Position numbers and translations under genes: made by a program
Shown: piece after piece, positions 50,314 to 57,060 of the stretch
How the letters are laid out: every line of letters starts with the position of its first letter
How positions within the stretch are numbered: the stretch's first letter is position 1
The notes under the pieces: model-generated
Told to the model about the DNA's origin: nothing
What the model saw: only the letters and a program-made list of their open reading frames with translations
Databases searched by the model: none
DNA from: Anaerolineae bacterium
GTDB taxonomy: Bacteria > Chloroflexota > Anaerolineae > Promineifilales > Promineifilaceae
Length of the DNA: 57,060 nt
Direction: 5' to 3'
NCBI GenBank assembly: GCA_023384355.1
Contig: JAHDWL010000020.1
Location: forward strand, 1-57,060

Positions 50314-50868
50314 ATGGGAAAGCCAGTGATTTCAGTATTTGGAAGTTCGTCGCCCCAGCCGGAAAGCGAAGCATACGCTGACGCGCGTCTCCTCGGTTCG
50401 ATGCTGGCTGAGGCGGGATTTGTTGTCGCCACGGGAGGATATGGGGGCACGATGGCCGCAGTCAGCCAGGGAGCTGCTGAAGCGGGCGGCTGGGTCATTG
50501 GCGTCACCGCAAGCAACCTGGAGAAATGGCGGCCGATGCCCCCGAACCAGTGGGTCGCCGAAGAGATTCGTCACACAACCTTGAAAGACAGGTTACTCCA
50601 TCTGGTCACAAGAAATGACGCGATGGTCGCGCTTCCGGGCGGTATCGGTACGCTTTCAGAAGTGGCTCTGGCCTGGAGCTTGATGCAAACGGGGGAGTCT
50701 TCCGAGCGCCCCCTGGTCCTGTTAGGTCCTCTCTGGAGAGAGACGGTAAGAGTGTATGCCCAGGCTGAATATATAAAACCACGCGATCTCGATTTGTTGT
50801 ATATGGCAACTTCGGCTGAGACGGCGGTGGGTTATCTTAGGCAACGTTTTCTTGACAGATTGGGTTGA
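50314..50868 (+). CDS. LOG-type Rossmann nucleotide-binding protein
   Basis: A 184-residue protein of the TIGR00725/LOG group. GGYGGTMAAVSQGA and the signature PGGIGTLSE (near residue 110) are the nucleotide-binding segments. Some family members release cytokinin bases from nucleoside monophosphates; others have no assigned activity. AAAGGAG precedes the ATG at about 10 nt. It overlaps nothing and lies 23 nt after the P1 gene. Confidence 0.82.
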   Translation: MGKPVISVFGSSSPQPESEAYADARLLGSMLAEAGFVVATGGYGGTMAAVSQGAAEAGGWVIGVTASNLEKWRPMPPNQWVAEEIRHTTLKDRLLHLVTRNDAMVALPGGIGTLSEVALAWSLMQTGESSERPLVLLGPLWRETVRVYAQAEYIKPRDLDLLYMATSAETAVGYLRQRFLDRLG

Positions 50869-50890
50869 TTGCCGCATTTGGAACATTAAC

Positions 50891-51691
50891 ATGACCAGCG
50901 ACCTTATATTTTTAAAGTTGGGCGGTTCGCTCCTGACCGACAAGACGACCAAAGAGGCACTGCGAGCTGACGTGCTGGCCCGGTTGGCCGGCGAGATTGC
51001 CGCGGCTCGTGCGGAGCGACCGGCCATGAGACTGGTATTGGGTCATGGGAGCGGCTCTTTTGGTCATGTGGCGGGGAAAAAACACGGGACTCGCCAGGGC
51101 GTTAAGACTCCCGCCCAATGGACAGGCTTTGCCGAAGTGGCAGATGCCGCGGCCCGGCTTAATCGCCATGTCATCGCCGCTCTGCTAAAAGAGGGCGTCC
51201 CGGCCTTCGGTTTGCCGCCGTCGGCCTCCGCGCAGGTCATGGATGGGCAAGTCGAATTTCTGATGAGCGAGCAAATCGAGAAGTCACTGGATGTGGGTCT
51301 GTTACCGGTTGTATTCGGCGATGTGGCCTTTGATGCTGTGCGGGGTGGTACCATTATTTCCACGGAGGAAGTCATGGAATTCCTGTCGGGCGGGCTTCGA
51401 CCCGCCTGGTTCCTCATGGCGGGAGAAACGACAGGCGTGTTTGATGTGCACAATCAGGTCGTGGCCGAAATAAACCGCGTGAACTTCCAGGACATACTTC
51501 CCGCCTTGGGGGCGTCGCGCGGTACGGATGTCACTGGGGGGATGGCATCGAAGGTGAGTTCGATGATTGACCTCGTCCAGTCGCAACCCGGTATGACCGT
51601 GCGCATTTTTTCCGGCCTGGAGCCAGGCCTTTTGCATCGCCTTCTGGTCGATCCGCGGTTACCGGTGGGCACTGCTATCCGGCAAGCATGA
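50891..51691 (+). CDS. Isopentenyl phosphate kinase
   Basis: A 266-residue amino-acid-kinase-fold protein. KLGGS lies near the N-terminus, the family block GHGSGSFGH is at residues 51-59 with the catalytic His, and a later TDVTGGM block completes the site. It phosphorylates isopentenyl phosphate to isopentenyl diphosphate, the last step of the alternative mevalonate route known in archaea and some Chloroflexota. ATG 50891 is chosen by family start; a TTG further out has no support. It closes the four-gene set. Confidence 0.9.
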   Translation: MTSDLIFLKLGGSLLTDKTTKEALRADVLARLAGEIAAARAERPAMRLVLGHGSGSFGHVAGKKHGTRQGVKTPAQWTGFAEVADAAARLNRHVIAALLKEGVPAFGLPPSASAQVMDGQVEFLMSEQIEKSLDVGLLPVVFGDVAFDAVRGGTIISTEEVMEFLSGGLRPAWFLMAGETTGVFDVHNQVVAEINRVNFQDILPALGASRGTDVTGGMASKVSSMIDLVQSQPGMTVRIFSGLEPGLLHRLLVDPRLPVGTAIRQA

Positions 51692-51708
51692 CACTCGTCA
51701 CGTCTATT

Positions 51709-51780
51709 TGTGACAAATTTCACTAGCGTCATATTCTCATTTCCGCCACAATTGGTATAAGTTGCATTGGGTCGCAACTT
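51709..51780 (+). promoter_or_regulatory. Candidate hox promoter with Crp-type site and inverted repeat
   Basis: TGTGA-CAAATT-TCACT (51709-51724) is one base from a perfect Crp-type palindrome. A -35-like TTCTCA and a -10-like TATAAG (51756-51761) are 16 bp apart. AAGTTGC-N8-GCAACTT (51759-51780) spans the likely start of transcription and could be a repressor site. Confidence 0.5.
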
Positions 51781-51912
51781 GCAACGGGGATCCCAATCCG
51801 GGATCGCTCGTTCGCACCTGCTTTTTTTCATTCGTTCCCCCTGCATACTCATCCTCGTACCTGCGAAATTGAGAGTGGGGGTAACTGAGGCCCAATATGG
51901 GAAAGGAGAGCT

Positions 51913-52431
51913 ATGACACCTCGGAATGAGAAGCTGGAACCGCCATCGGACGACAAGCGATGGCGAATTGTTCAGGCAACCATGCAGCGTAACGGATATG
52001 AGCGCGATGGCCTTATTGAAACATTACACACCGTGCAGGAGTCATTCGGCTATCTGGATGACGAATCATTACGCTACGTTGCCGCCTCGCTCAATGCGCC
52101 CCTTAGTCAGGTTTATGGAGTTTCAACGTTTTATCACTTGTTCAGCCTGAAGCCGGCAGGACGCCACACTTGTGTCGTATGCCTTGGAACGGCGTGCTAT
52201 ATCAAAGGAATCCCACACCTGCTCAAAGAAATAGAAAGAACGTACGGGATAAAGGCGGGCGAAACAACCTCCGACGGACACCTGTCGTTGATAACGGCGC
52301 GGTGCCTTGGTTCGTGTGGTCTTGCTCCGGTTGCCGTTTTCAATGGTGAAATTGCCGGCAAGATTGAGATTGAGCATGCGTTGGCTCGCCTTGCAGCGCT
52401 CCGGGAGGCTGAAGATGTTCGACAGGCTTGA
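51913..52431 (+). CDS. hoxE: Bidirectional [NiFe] hydrogenase diaphorase subunit HoxE
   Basis: A 172-residue thioredoxin-like [2Fe-2S] protein of the HoxE/NuoE family. Four cysteines stand in CLGTACY, and later [11 protein letters not shown], the cluster ligands. HoxE links the diaphorase to another electron carrier. AAAGGAGAG precedes the ATG. It overlaps hoxF by 17 nt. Confidence 0.9.
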   Translation: MTPRNEKLEPPSDDKRWRIVQATMQRNGYERDGLIETLHTVQESFGYLDDESLRYVAASLNAPLSQVYGVSTFYHLFSLKPAGRHTCVVCLGTACYIKGIPHLLKEIERTYGIKAGETTSDGHLSLITARCLGSCGLAPVAVFNGEIAGKIEIEHALARLAALREAEDVRQA

Positions 52432-54064
52432 AGAAATCACGAAAGCGGAACAGGAGACAGCCGGCCGGTTTGATCATACAGTTGATGTCTGCGTTGCGGC
52501 CGGATGTATGTCTTCTCAAAGTGTGGCCATCAAGGAGGCCCTTGAGAAGGAAGTGGAAGCCCACGGACAAGGTCACCGATGTCGTGTTCGCGGCACCGGC
52601 TGCATGGGGCTGTGTGCTGCCGGGCCACTAATCACTGTTGACGCAGAAAAGCCAGGCGAAATTATGTATAAGCAGGTGACGGTGGGTGATGCGGCCGACA
52701 TTGTTGCATCGCTCGATTCCACACCTGTGGAACGCCTGCGTTGCCGGACGGACGTGCCTTTCTTCCAGCGACAAAAGAAAATCGCTCTTGAGAATAGCGG
52801 TTTGATCGATCCTGAACGGATCGAGGAATACATAGCGAGAGAGGGTTACTCCGGGTTAATGAGAGCGCTCACCGAAATGTCACCGTCAGATGTCATCGAC
52901 GAAGTGGTGGCAAGTGGTCTTCGCGGGCGGGGCGGTGGTGGCTACCCGACCGGCCTTAAATGGACAACGGTCGCGAAGTCTGACGGTGATGTGAAATACG
53001 TCATTTGCAATGCCGACGAAGGTGATCCCGGCGCGTTCATGGATCGCAGCGTTCTGGAAAGCGATCCTCACCGCATACTTGAAGGCATGGCTATCGCCGG
53101 ATACGCAATCGGGGCTTCCCAAGGTTACGTTTACGTCCGTGGAGAGTATCCCACAGCGGTGGCGCGGTTGAAGACAGCCATTCGCCAGGCGCGTCGTGCC
53201 AATATGCTGGGCAGTGGTATCGGTGGTACGTTGTTTAATTTCCATGTCGATATCCGGTTGGGCGCGGGAGCATTTGTCTGCGGTGAGGAAACGGCGCTTA
53301 TCGCCTCAATTGAGGGTAAACGGGGCACGCCACGGCCACGCCCGCCCTATCCGGCGGAGTTTGGTCTTTGGGGCCGGCCGACATTGATTAACAATGTTGA
53401 GACCTTCGCCAATATCGCGCCGATTATTCGCAACGGCGGCGATTGGTACGCCCGAATCGGCAGTGGCGCAAGCAAAGGCACCAAGGTGTTCGCTCTGGCC
53501 GGCAGCATCATCAATACAGGTTTGATAGAAGTGCCGATGGGCACACCACTCCGCGAGATCGTCTACGAAATTGGCGGAGGCATTTCCGGCGGTGGGGAAT
53601 GCAAGGCTATCCAGACCGGTGGACCTTCCGGCGGGTGTATTCCGGCTGGATACTTCGACACACCCGTCGATTATGAATCCTTGTCGGCTTTAGGTTCGAT
53701 CATGGGGTCCGGCGGCATGATCGTTATGGATGAATCGGCCAGTATGGTCGACGTAGCGCGATACTTTATGGAGTTTTGCATGACCGAATCGTGCGGTCGC
53801 TGTGTGCCTTGCCGCGTTGGCACGGTACACATGCATAATATCCTGGACAAATTCAGTCGCCACGAAGCAACCCCGCATGACCTGGAACTGTTGGAGAAAT
53901 TGTGCGATATGGTTCGCAACACCAGCCTGTGCGGGCTGGGGCAGACTGCGCCAAATCCGGTGATGAGCACACTGCGCTATTTTCGCGATGAGTATATGGA
54001 TTGCATGATGCCCGAATTGAATGGCGCGGAGCGTGTTGGTGAATTGATGGAGGTGGCTCGATGA
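52415..54064 (+). CDS. hoxF: Bidirectional hydrogenase diaphorase subunit HoxF (FMN, NADH site)
   Basis: A 549-residue NuoF-like flavoprotein. An N-terminal thioredoxin-like [2Fe-2S] domain (Cys in [10 protein letters not shown] and RGTGCMGLC) precedes the FMN/NADH domain. The FMN loop [13 protein letters not shown] starts near residue 171, followed by an SLBB region and the [4Fe-4S] site [12 protein letters not shown] near residue 460. It passes electrons between NAD(H) and the hydrogenase. ATG 52415 has GGGAGG upstream. It overlaps hoxU by 4 nt (ATGA). Confidence 0.94.
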   Translation: MFDRLEEITKAEQETAGRFDHTVDVCVAAGCMSSQSVAIKEALEKEVEAHGQGHRCRVRGTGCMGLCAAGPLITVDAEKPGEIMYKQVTVGDAADIVASLDSTPVERLRCRTDVPFFQRQKKIALENSGLIDPERIEEYIAREGYSGLMRALTEMSPSDVIDEVVASGLRGRGGGGYPTGLKWTTVAKSDGDVKYVICNADEGDPGAFMDRSVLESDPHRILEGMAIAGYAIGASQGYVYVRGEYPTAVARLKTAIRQARRANMLGSGIGGTLFNFHVDIRLGAGAFVCGEETALIASIEGKRGTPRPRPPYPAEFGLWGRPTLINNVETFANIAPIIRNGGDWYARIGSGASKGTKVFALAGSIINTGLIEVPMGTPLREIVYEIGGGISGGGECKAIQTGGPSGGCIPAGYFDTPVDYESLSALGSIMGSGGMIVMDESASMVDVARYFMEFCMTESCGRCVPCRVGTVHMHNILDKFSRHEATPHDLELLEKLCDMVRNTSLCGLGQTAPNPVMSTLRYFRDEYMDCMMPELNGAERVGELMEVAR

Positions 54065-54786
54065 AGCGGCCATTCAAGACACGGATTAAGACACTAAAAA
54101 TAGACGGTATTGATGTCGGTGCCCGTGAGGATGAAACGATTCTTGAATTAGCGCAGGAGAACGACATCTTCATCCCGACATTATGCCATCTTGAGGGGGT
54201 TCACGATGTTGGCTCGTGCCGACTATGCCTGGTGGAGGTGCGCGGAACCAACAAACTCCTTCCGGCTTGCATGACCTATGCTGAGGAAGGGATGGAGGTC
54301 ATCACAAATTCCGAGCGTCTCCAGGCTTATCGTCGTCAGGTATTGGACCTTCTGTTCTCCGAGCGCAATCACGTATGTTCCGTTTGTGTCTCCAACGGTC
54401 ATTGTGAATTGCAATGGCTGGCGGGCAAATTGGGGATCAGCCACGTAGGCGTGCCCTATCTTTACCCGCAACTGGAGGTTGATGCGTCTCACCGGTATTA
54501 CTCCTACGATCCGAACCGGTGCATTTTGTGCACGCGATGCGTCCGCGTGTGTGACGAGATAGAAGGGGCCCACACGTGGGATGTTATGGGGCGTGGTGTC
54601 GAGTGCCTGGTCATCAGCGATCTGAATCAGCCCTGGGGTACGGCCGAGAGCTGCACGCGATGCGGCAAGTGCGTTCAGGTATGTCCGACCGGCGCGCTTT
54701 TCAATAAAGGCAGGGCTGTGGCTGAAATGACGAAGAGACGTGATTTCTTGCCCTATCTTCAAACAATGCGGGAAGGTCGAAAATGA
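54061..54786 (+). CDS. hoxU: Bidirectional hydrogenase iron-sulfur subunit HoxU
   Basis: A 241-residue NuoG-N-terminus-like protein. A ferredoxin-type [2Fe-2S] domain ([15 protein letters not shown]) is followed by a His/Cys cluster region ([12 protein letters not shown]) and two [4Fe-4S] motifs ([23 protein letters not shown]). It carries electrons from HoxF to HoxY. It overlaps both neighbours by 4 nt. Confidence 0.94.
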   Translation: MKRPFKTRIKTLKIDGIDVGAREDETILELAQENDIFIPTLCHLEGVHDVGSCRLCLVEVRGTNKLLPACMTYAEEGMEVITNSERLQAYRRQVLDLLFSERNHVCSVCVSNGHCELQWLAGKLGISHVGVPYLYPQLEVDASHRYYSYDPNRCILCTRCVRVCDEIEGAHTWDVMGRGVECLVISDLNQPWGTAESCTRCGKCVQVCPTGALFNKGRAVAEMTKRRDFLPYLQTMREGRK

Positions 54787-55319
54787 GCGAAAAACCAACC
54801 CTGGCAACCGTGTGGCTTGACGGATGTTCCGGCTGCCATATGTCATTTCTTGATATTGACGAGCGTATCCTCGATCTGGCGGCGCAAGCCGACCTCGTTT
54901 ACAGCCCGCTTGTGGATACAAAAGAGTTCCCCGAGATGGTCGACATCACCCTGATCGAAGGTGCGGTCAGCAGCGAAGAGGATTATCACAAGATTCGCAT
55001 GGTGCGGGAGCACACGCGATTGTTAGTGTCCTTGGGTGATTGTGCCGTTACGGCCAATGTGCCGGCGATGCGTAATCGGTTTGCGGTCAGGTCGGTGCTT
55101 GAGAGGGCTTATATTGAGAACGCGGACCTAAACCAGGACATTCCCGTCCAGGTGATTCCTGCGTTGCGAGAGACCTCTATACCGGTGCATCAGGTCGTGC
55201 CCGTCGATGTTTTCATCCCGGGCTGTCCGCCCGCGGCCGATACCATCTTTTTTGCCCTGACTGAGTTACTCGCTGGGCGCAAACCTGATCTCAGGACGAC
55301 GACTCGCTTCGGCGCTTGA
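54783..55319 (+). CDS. hoxY: [NiFe] hydrogenase small subunit HoxY
   Basis: A 178-residue small subunit. The proximal [4Fe-4S] cluster ligands are in DGCSGCHMSFLD, GDCAVTANV and PGCPPAAD. There is no signal peptide or distal cluster domain, as expected for a cytoplasmic group 3d enzyme. It pairs with HoxH. It overlaps hoxU by 4 nt. Confidence 0.95.
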   Translation: MSEKPTLATVWLDGCSGCHMSFLDIDERILDLAAQADLVYSPLVDTKEFPEMVDITLIEGAVSSEEDYHKIRMVREHTRLLVSLGDCAVTANVPAMRNRFAVRSVLERAYIENADLNQDIPVQVIPALRETSIPVHQVVPVDVFIPGCPPAADTIFFALTELLAGRKPDLRTTTRFGA

Positions 55320-55333
55320 ATGGGGAAAAACAC

Positions 55334-56761
55334 ATGAGCAAGACAATCACAATCGATCCCGTGACCCGCATCGAGGGTCATAGCAAGATCACCATCCATC
55401 TGGATGATACGGGACGAGTCGCATCAGCCCGATTCCACGTGACCCAGTTTCGCGGGTTCGAAAAGCTGGTGGAGGGCCGCCCGTTCCACGAAATGCCCTC
55501 ACTGACTGCCAGGGTTTGCGGTATCTGCCCGGTGAGTCATCTGATCGCCTCCGCCAAAGCCTGTGATGCCCTCCTGGCTGTGCGGATCCCGGAGACGGCG
55601 GCGAAACTGCGCCAGATTCTAAACCTGGCCCAGATATTGCAATCCCACGCGTTGAGCTTTTTCCATCTGTCCTCGCCTGATTTGGTACTGGGCATGGATG
55701 CCGACCCGTTGCAGCGCAACCTGTTTGGCGTCGCTGCCCAAAGCCCCGATCTGGCTCGCGATGGCATCTGGCTGCGACAATATGGCCAGGAGATCATCGC
55801 CCATCTGGCAGGCAAGCGGATCCATCCGGCGTGGGTCGTTCCCGGAGGCGTCAGCGCGCCGCTGACGGCCGATAAGCGCGATGTCATCATGGCGAAGGTC
55901 CCGGAGGCAATCGACCGGGTGCGACGGACACTGGATTGGTATAAGGAGGTCTTTGGTCATTTTGATGCCGAGATCCGTACATTTGCCAACTTCCCGTCGT
56001 TGTTTCTTGGCCTGGTGTCGGATAACGGCGAATTGGAGATGTATGACGGCAGGTTACGCTTCGTCGATGCCACAGGGCGGATCGTGGCCGACAAGATTGA
56101 GCCGGAGAACTTCGGTGACTACATCGAGGAAGCAGTCGAGCCGGACTCATATCTGAAGTCTCCTTACTACAAATCGATGGGCTATCCCGACGGCATCTAC
56201 CGGGTGGGGCCTCTGGCGCGTTTGAACCTGATTGACCGGGTTGGAACACCACTGGCCGAAGAGGAATGGGCCGAGTTTCGGATGCTTGAGCGTGGCGCGT
56301 CACTCAGCTCATTTCAATATCATTATGCCCGGTTGATCGAGATGCTCTACTGCGTTGAGAAGATAGAGCGCCTGTTGGACTGGCCGGATATTCTGAGCGA
56401 GCACGTCCGTGCCCGCGCTGAACCCAACAGCATGGAAGGGATTGGCGTCAGCGAGGCTCCACGCGGGACACTGATGCATCATTACCGGATAGACCGCAAC
56501 GGGCTGATGAAATGGGCCAATCTCATTATCGCCACAGGTCACAACAGTCTGGCGATGAACAAGGGTGTCTATCAGGTTGCGCGATATTTCGTCCATGGAG
56601 AAAAAATCGACGAAGGGATGCTCAACCGCGTGGAGGCGGTAATCAGGACGTTCGACCCTTGTCTTAGCTGCTCCACCCACGCCTTTGGCCAGATGCCCAT
56701 GAGTATCCAGCTTTTATCGCCGGATGGTCAGGTGCTGGATCAGCTTCAGCGCGGGGTTTGA
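55334..56761 (+). CDS. hoxH: [NiFe] hydrogenase large subunit HoxH
   Basis: A 475-residue catalytic subunit. The nickel ligands are C62 and C65 in [10 protein letters not shown] and C443 and C446 in [10 protein letters not shown] 26-residue tail follows H449 and should be removed by the maturation protease encoded next. It makes or consumes H2 at the NiFe site. ATG 55334 has GGGGA 7 nt upstream; a TTG at 55316 lacks a suitable site. An 80-nt gap with a hairpin separates it from the protease gene. Confidence 0.96.
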   Translation: MSKTITIDPVTRIEGHSKITIHLDDTGRVASARFHVTQFRGFEKLVEGRPFHEMPSLTARVCGICPVSHLIASAKACDALLAVRIPETAAKLRQILNLAQILQSHALSFFHLSSPDLVLGMDADPLQRNLFGVAAQSPDLARDGIWLRQYGQEIIAHLAGKRIHPAWVVPGGVSAPLTADKRDVIMAKVPEAIDRVRRTLDWYKEVFGHFDAEIRTFANFPSLFLGLVSDNGELEMYDGRLRFVDATGRIVADKIEPENFGDYIEEAVEPDSYLKSPYYKSMGYPDGIYRVGPLARLNLIDRVGTPLAEEEWAEFRMLERGASLSSFQYHYARLIEMLYCVEKIERLLDWPDILSEHVRARAEPNSMEGIGVSEAPRGTLMHHYRIDRNGLMKWANLIIATGHNSLAMNKGVYQVARYFVHGEKIDEGMLNRVEAVIRTFDPCLSCSTHAFGQMPMSIQLLSPDGQVLDQLQRGV

Positions 56762-56790
56762 TGACTTCGGCCGCCGGTTGAGTCCCTGGA

Positions 56791-56827
56791 TGGGGAGGCA
56801 CGTCAAGAATGTGTACGTACCTCCCCA
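56791..56827 (+). other. Hairpin between hoxH and the protease gene
   Basis: TGGGGAGG/CCTCCCCA (8 bp), one mismatch, then ACGT/ACGT (4 bp) and an 11-nt loop. No T-tract follows, so read-through to the protease gene is likely; it may reduce its expression. Confidence 0.6.
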
Positions 56828-56840
56828 ATCGATAGAAATG

Positions 56841-57060
56841 ATGAACGATTTTCTTGTTATCGGGTATGGTAATCCTTTGCGGGGAGATGATGGCGTCGGC
56901 TGGCGTGTTGTGGAGGCACTTGAAGAGAGCCTGTCTGCCAGTTCGTTGATCGCCGTTCATCAGCTGACTCCGGAGTTGGCGGGAACGATCAGTGAGGTGG
57001 GTCAGGTCGTCTTTGTAGATGCTACGGCAGGAAACTCGCCGGGAGAGGTGGAATTGTTTC
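56841..57060 (+). CDS. hoxW: Hydrogenase maturation protease (HoxW/HybD type), cut by window edge
   Basis: The first 73 residues begin MNDFLVIGYGNPLRGDDGVG, the family start, with the nickel-binding acidic residue in the RGDD block; VFVDATAG follows. The protease cuts the HoxH tail after nickel insertion. An in-frame ATG at 56790 would place the hairpin in the coding region, so 56838/56841 is preferred. The rest is outside the window. Confidence 0.88.
   Translation, partial: MNDFLVIGYGNPLRGDDGVGWRVVEALEESLSASSLIAVHQLTPELAGTISEVGQVVFVDATAGNSPGEVELF

Noticed and set aside
51913-54786. nuoEFG of complex I
   Set aside because: The three genes overlap directly with hydrogenase hoxY and hoxH, and the third is only 241 residues, too short for NuoG.

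Overview
The window reads as chromosome from a free-living, facultatively anaerobic bacterium, most likely a Chloroflexota (Anaerolineae-like) member. The pointers are a clade II nitrous oxide reductase cluster with nosB, an isopentenyl phosphate kinase, paired M16 peptidases, GAF/SpoIIE signalling proteins, PA14/SH3 secreted proteins and several genes that look leaderless. This placement is inference from gene content; there is no rRNA gene or taxonomic marker here. Both ends cut genes: uridine kinase on the left, the HoxW-type hydrogenase protease on the right. The only mobile-element trace is one truncated IS1-like gene. I see no phage, CRISPR array or rRNA.

Layout. 1-8.2 kb: udk fragment, tRNA-Thr(CGT), a wax ester synthase-like acyltransferase, DUF1992, an esterase, M32 carboxypeptidase, pckA, a CoA-binding protein and a small membrane protein. 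8.2-18 kb: a minus-strand N2O-respiration region. Its order in transcription is a Crp/Fnr regulator, nosZ, nosB, nosD, nosF, nosY, nosL, a lipoprotein cytochrome c, a DUF1858 protein, a cupin, and two tandem four-helix proteins resembling a piece of heme-copper oxidase subunit I. A Fnr-type palindrome precedes nosZ, and two intercistronic hairpins divide the cluster. 18-34 kb: secreted PA14/SH3 protein, secreted glycosidase-like protein, acetyltransferase, acyl-CoA synthetase, metallophosphoesterase, YdcF-like protein, S10 peptidase, then a tightly packed plus-strand run (M16 active, GAF-GAF-SpoIIE phosphatase, M16 inactive, acpS, PIG-L deacetylase, alpha/beta hydrolase). 34-38.7 kb: a MarR-controlled heterodimeric ABC exporter with a consensus promoter. 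38.9-42.8 kb: a DprE2/DprE1-like pair, a small unknown gene, and an orphan UgpC/MsmX-type ATPase with tandem direct repeats at its promoter. 43-48.3 kb: a signalling cluster (IS1-derived zinc-ribbon/HTH protein, Ser/Thr kinase, divergent FHA-winged-helix regulator, CpXC protein, histidine kinase). 48.5-51.7 kb: a four-gene operon ending in isopentenyl phosphate kinase. 51.9 kb to the end: a bidirectional NAD-linked [NiFe] hydrogenase operon hoxEFUYH plus its maturation protease.

How it fits together. Hox exchanges electrons between H2 and NAD(H). NosZ, with its donor cytochrome and assembly factors, disposes of electrons onto N2O. Both promoters carry a Crp/Fnr-type palindrome, which suggests linked redox control, although the two half-sites differ. 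The most promising under-described material is the tail of the nos cluster (mini oxidase-like pair, DUF1858, cupin) and the kinase / FHA-wHTH / IS1-derived HTH module. Coordinates of starts were chosen from Shine-Dalgarno sites, or, where none exists, from -10 boxes placed for leaderless transcription.
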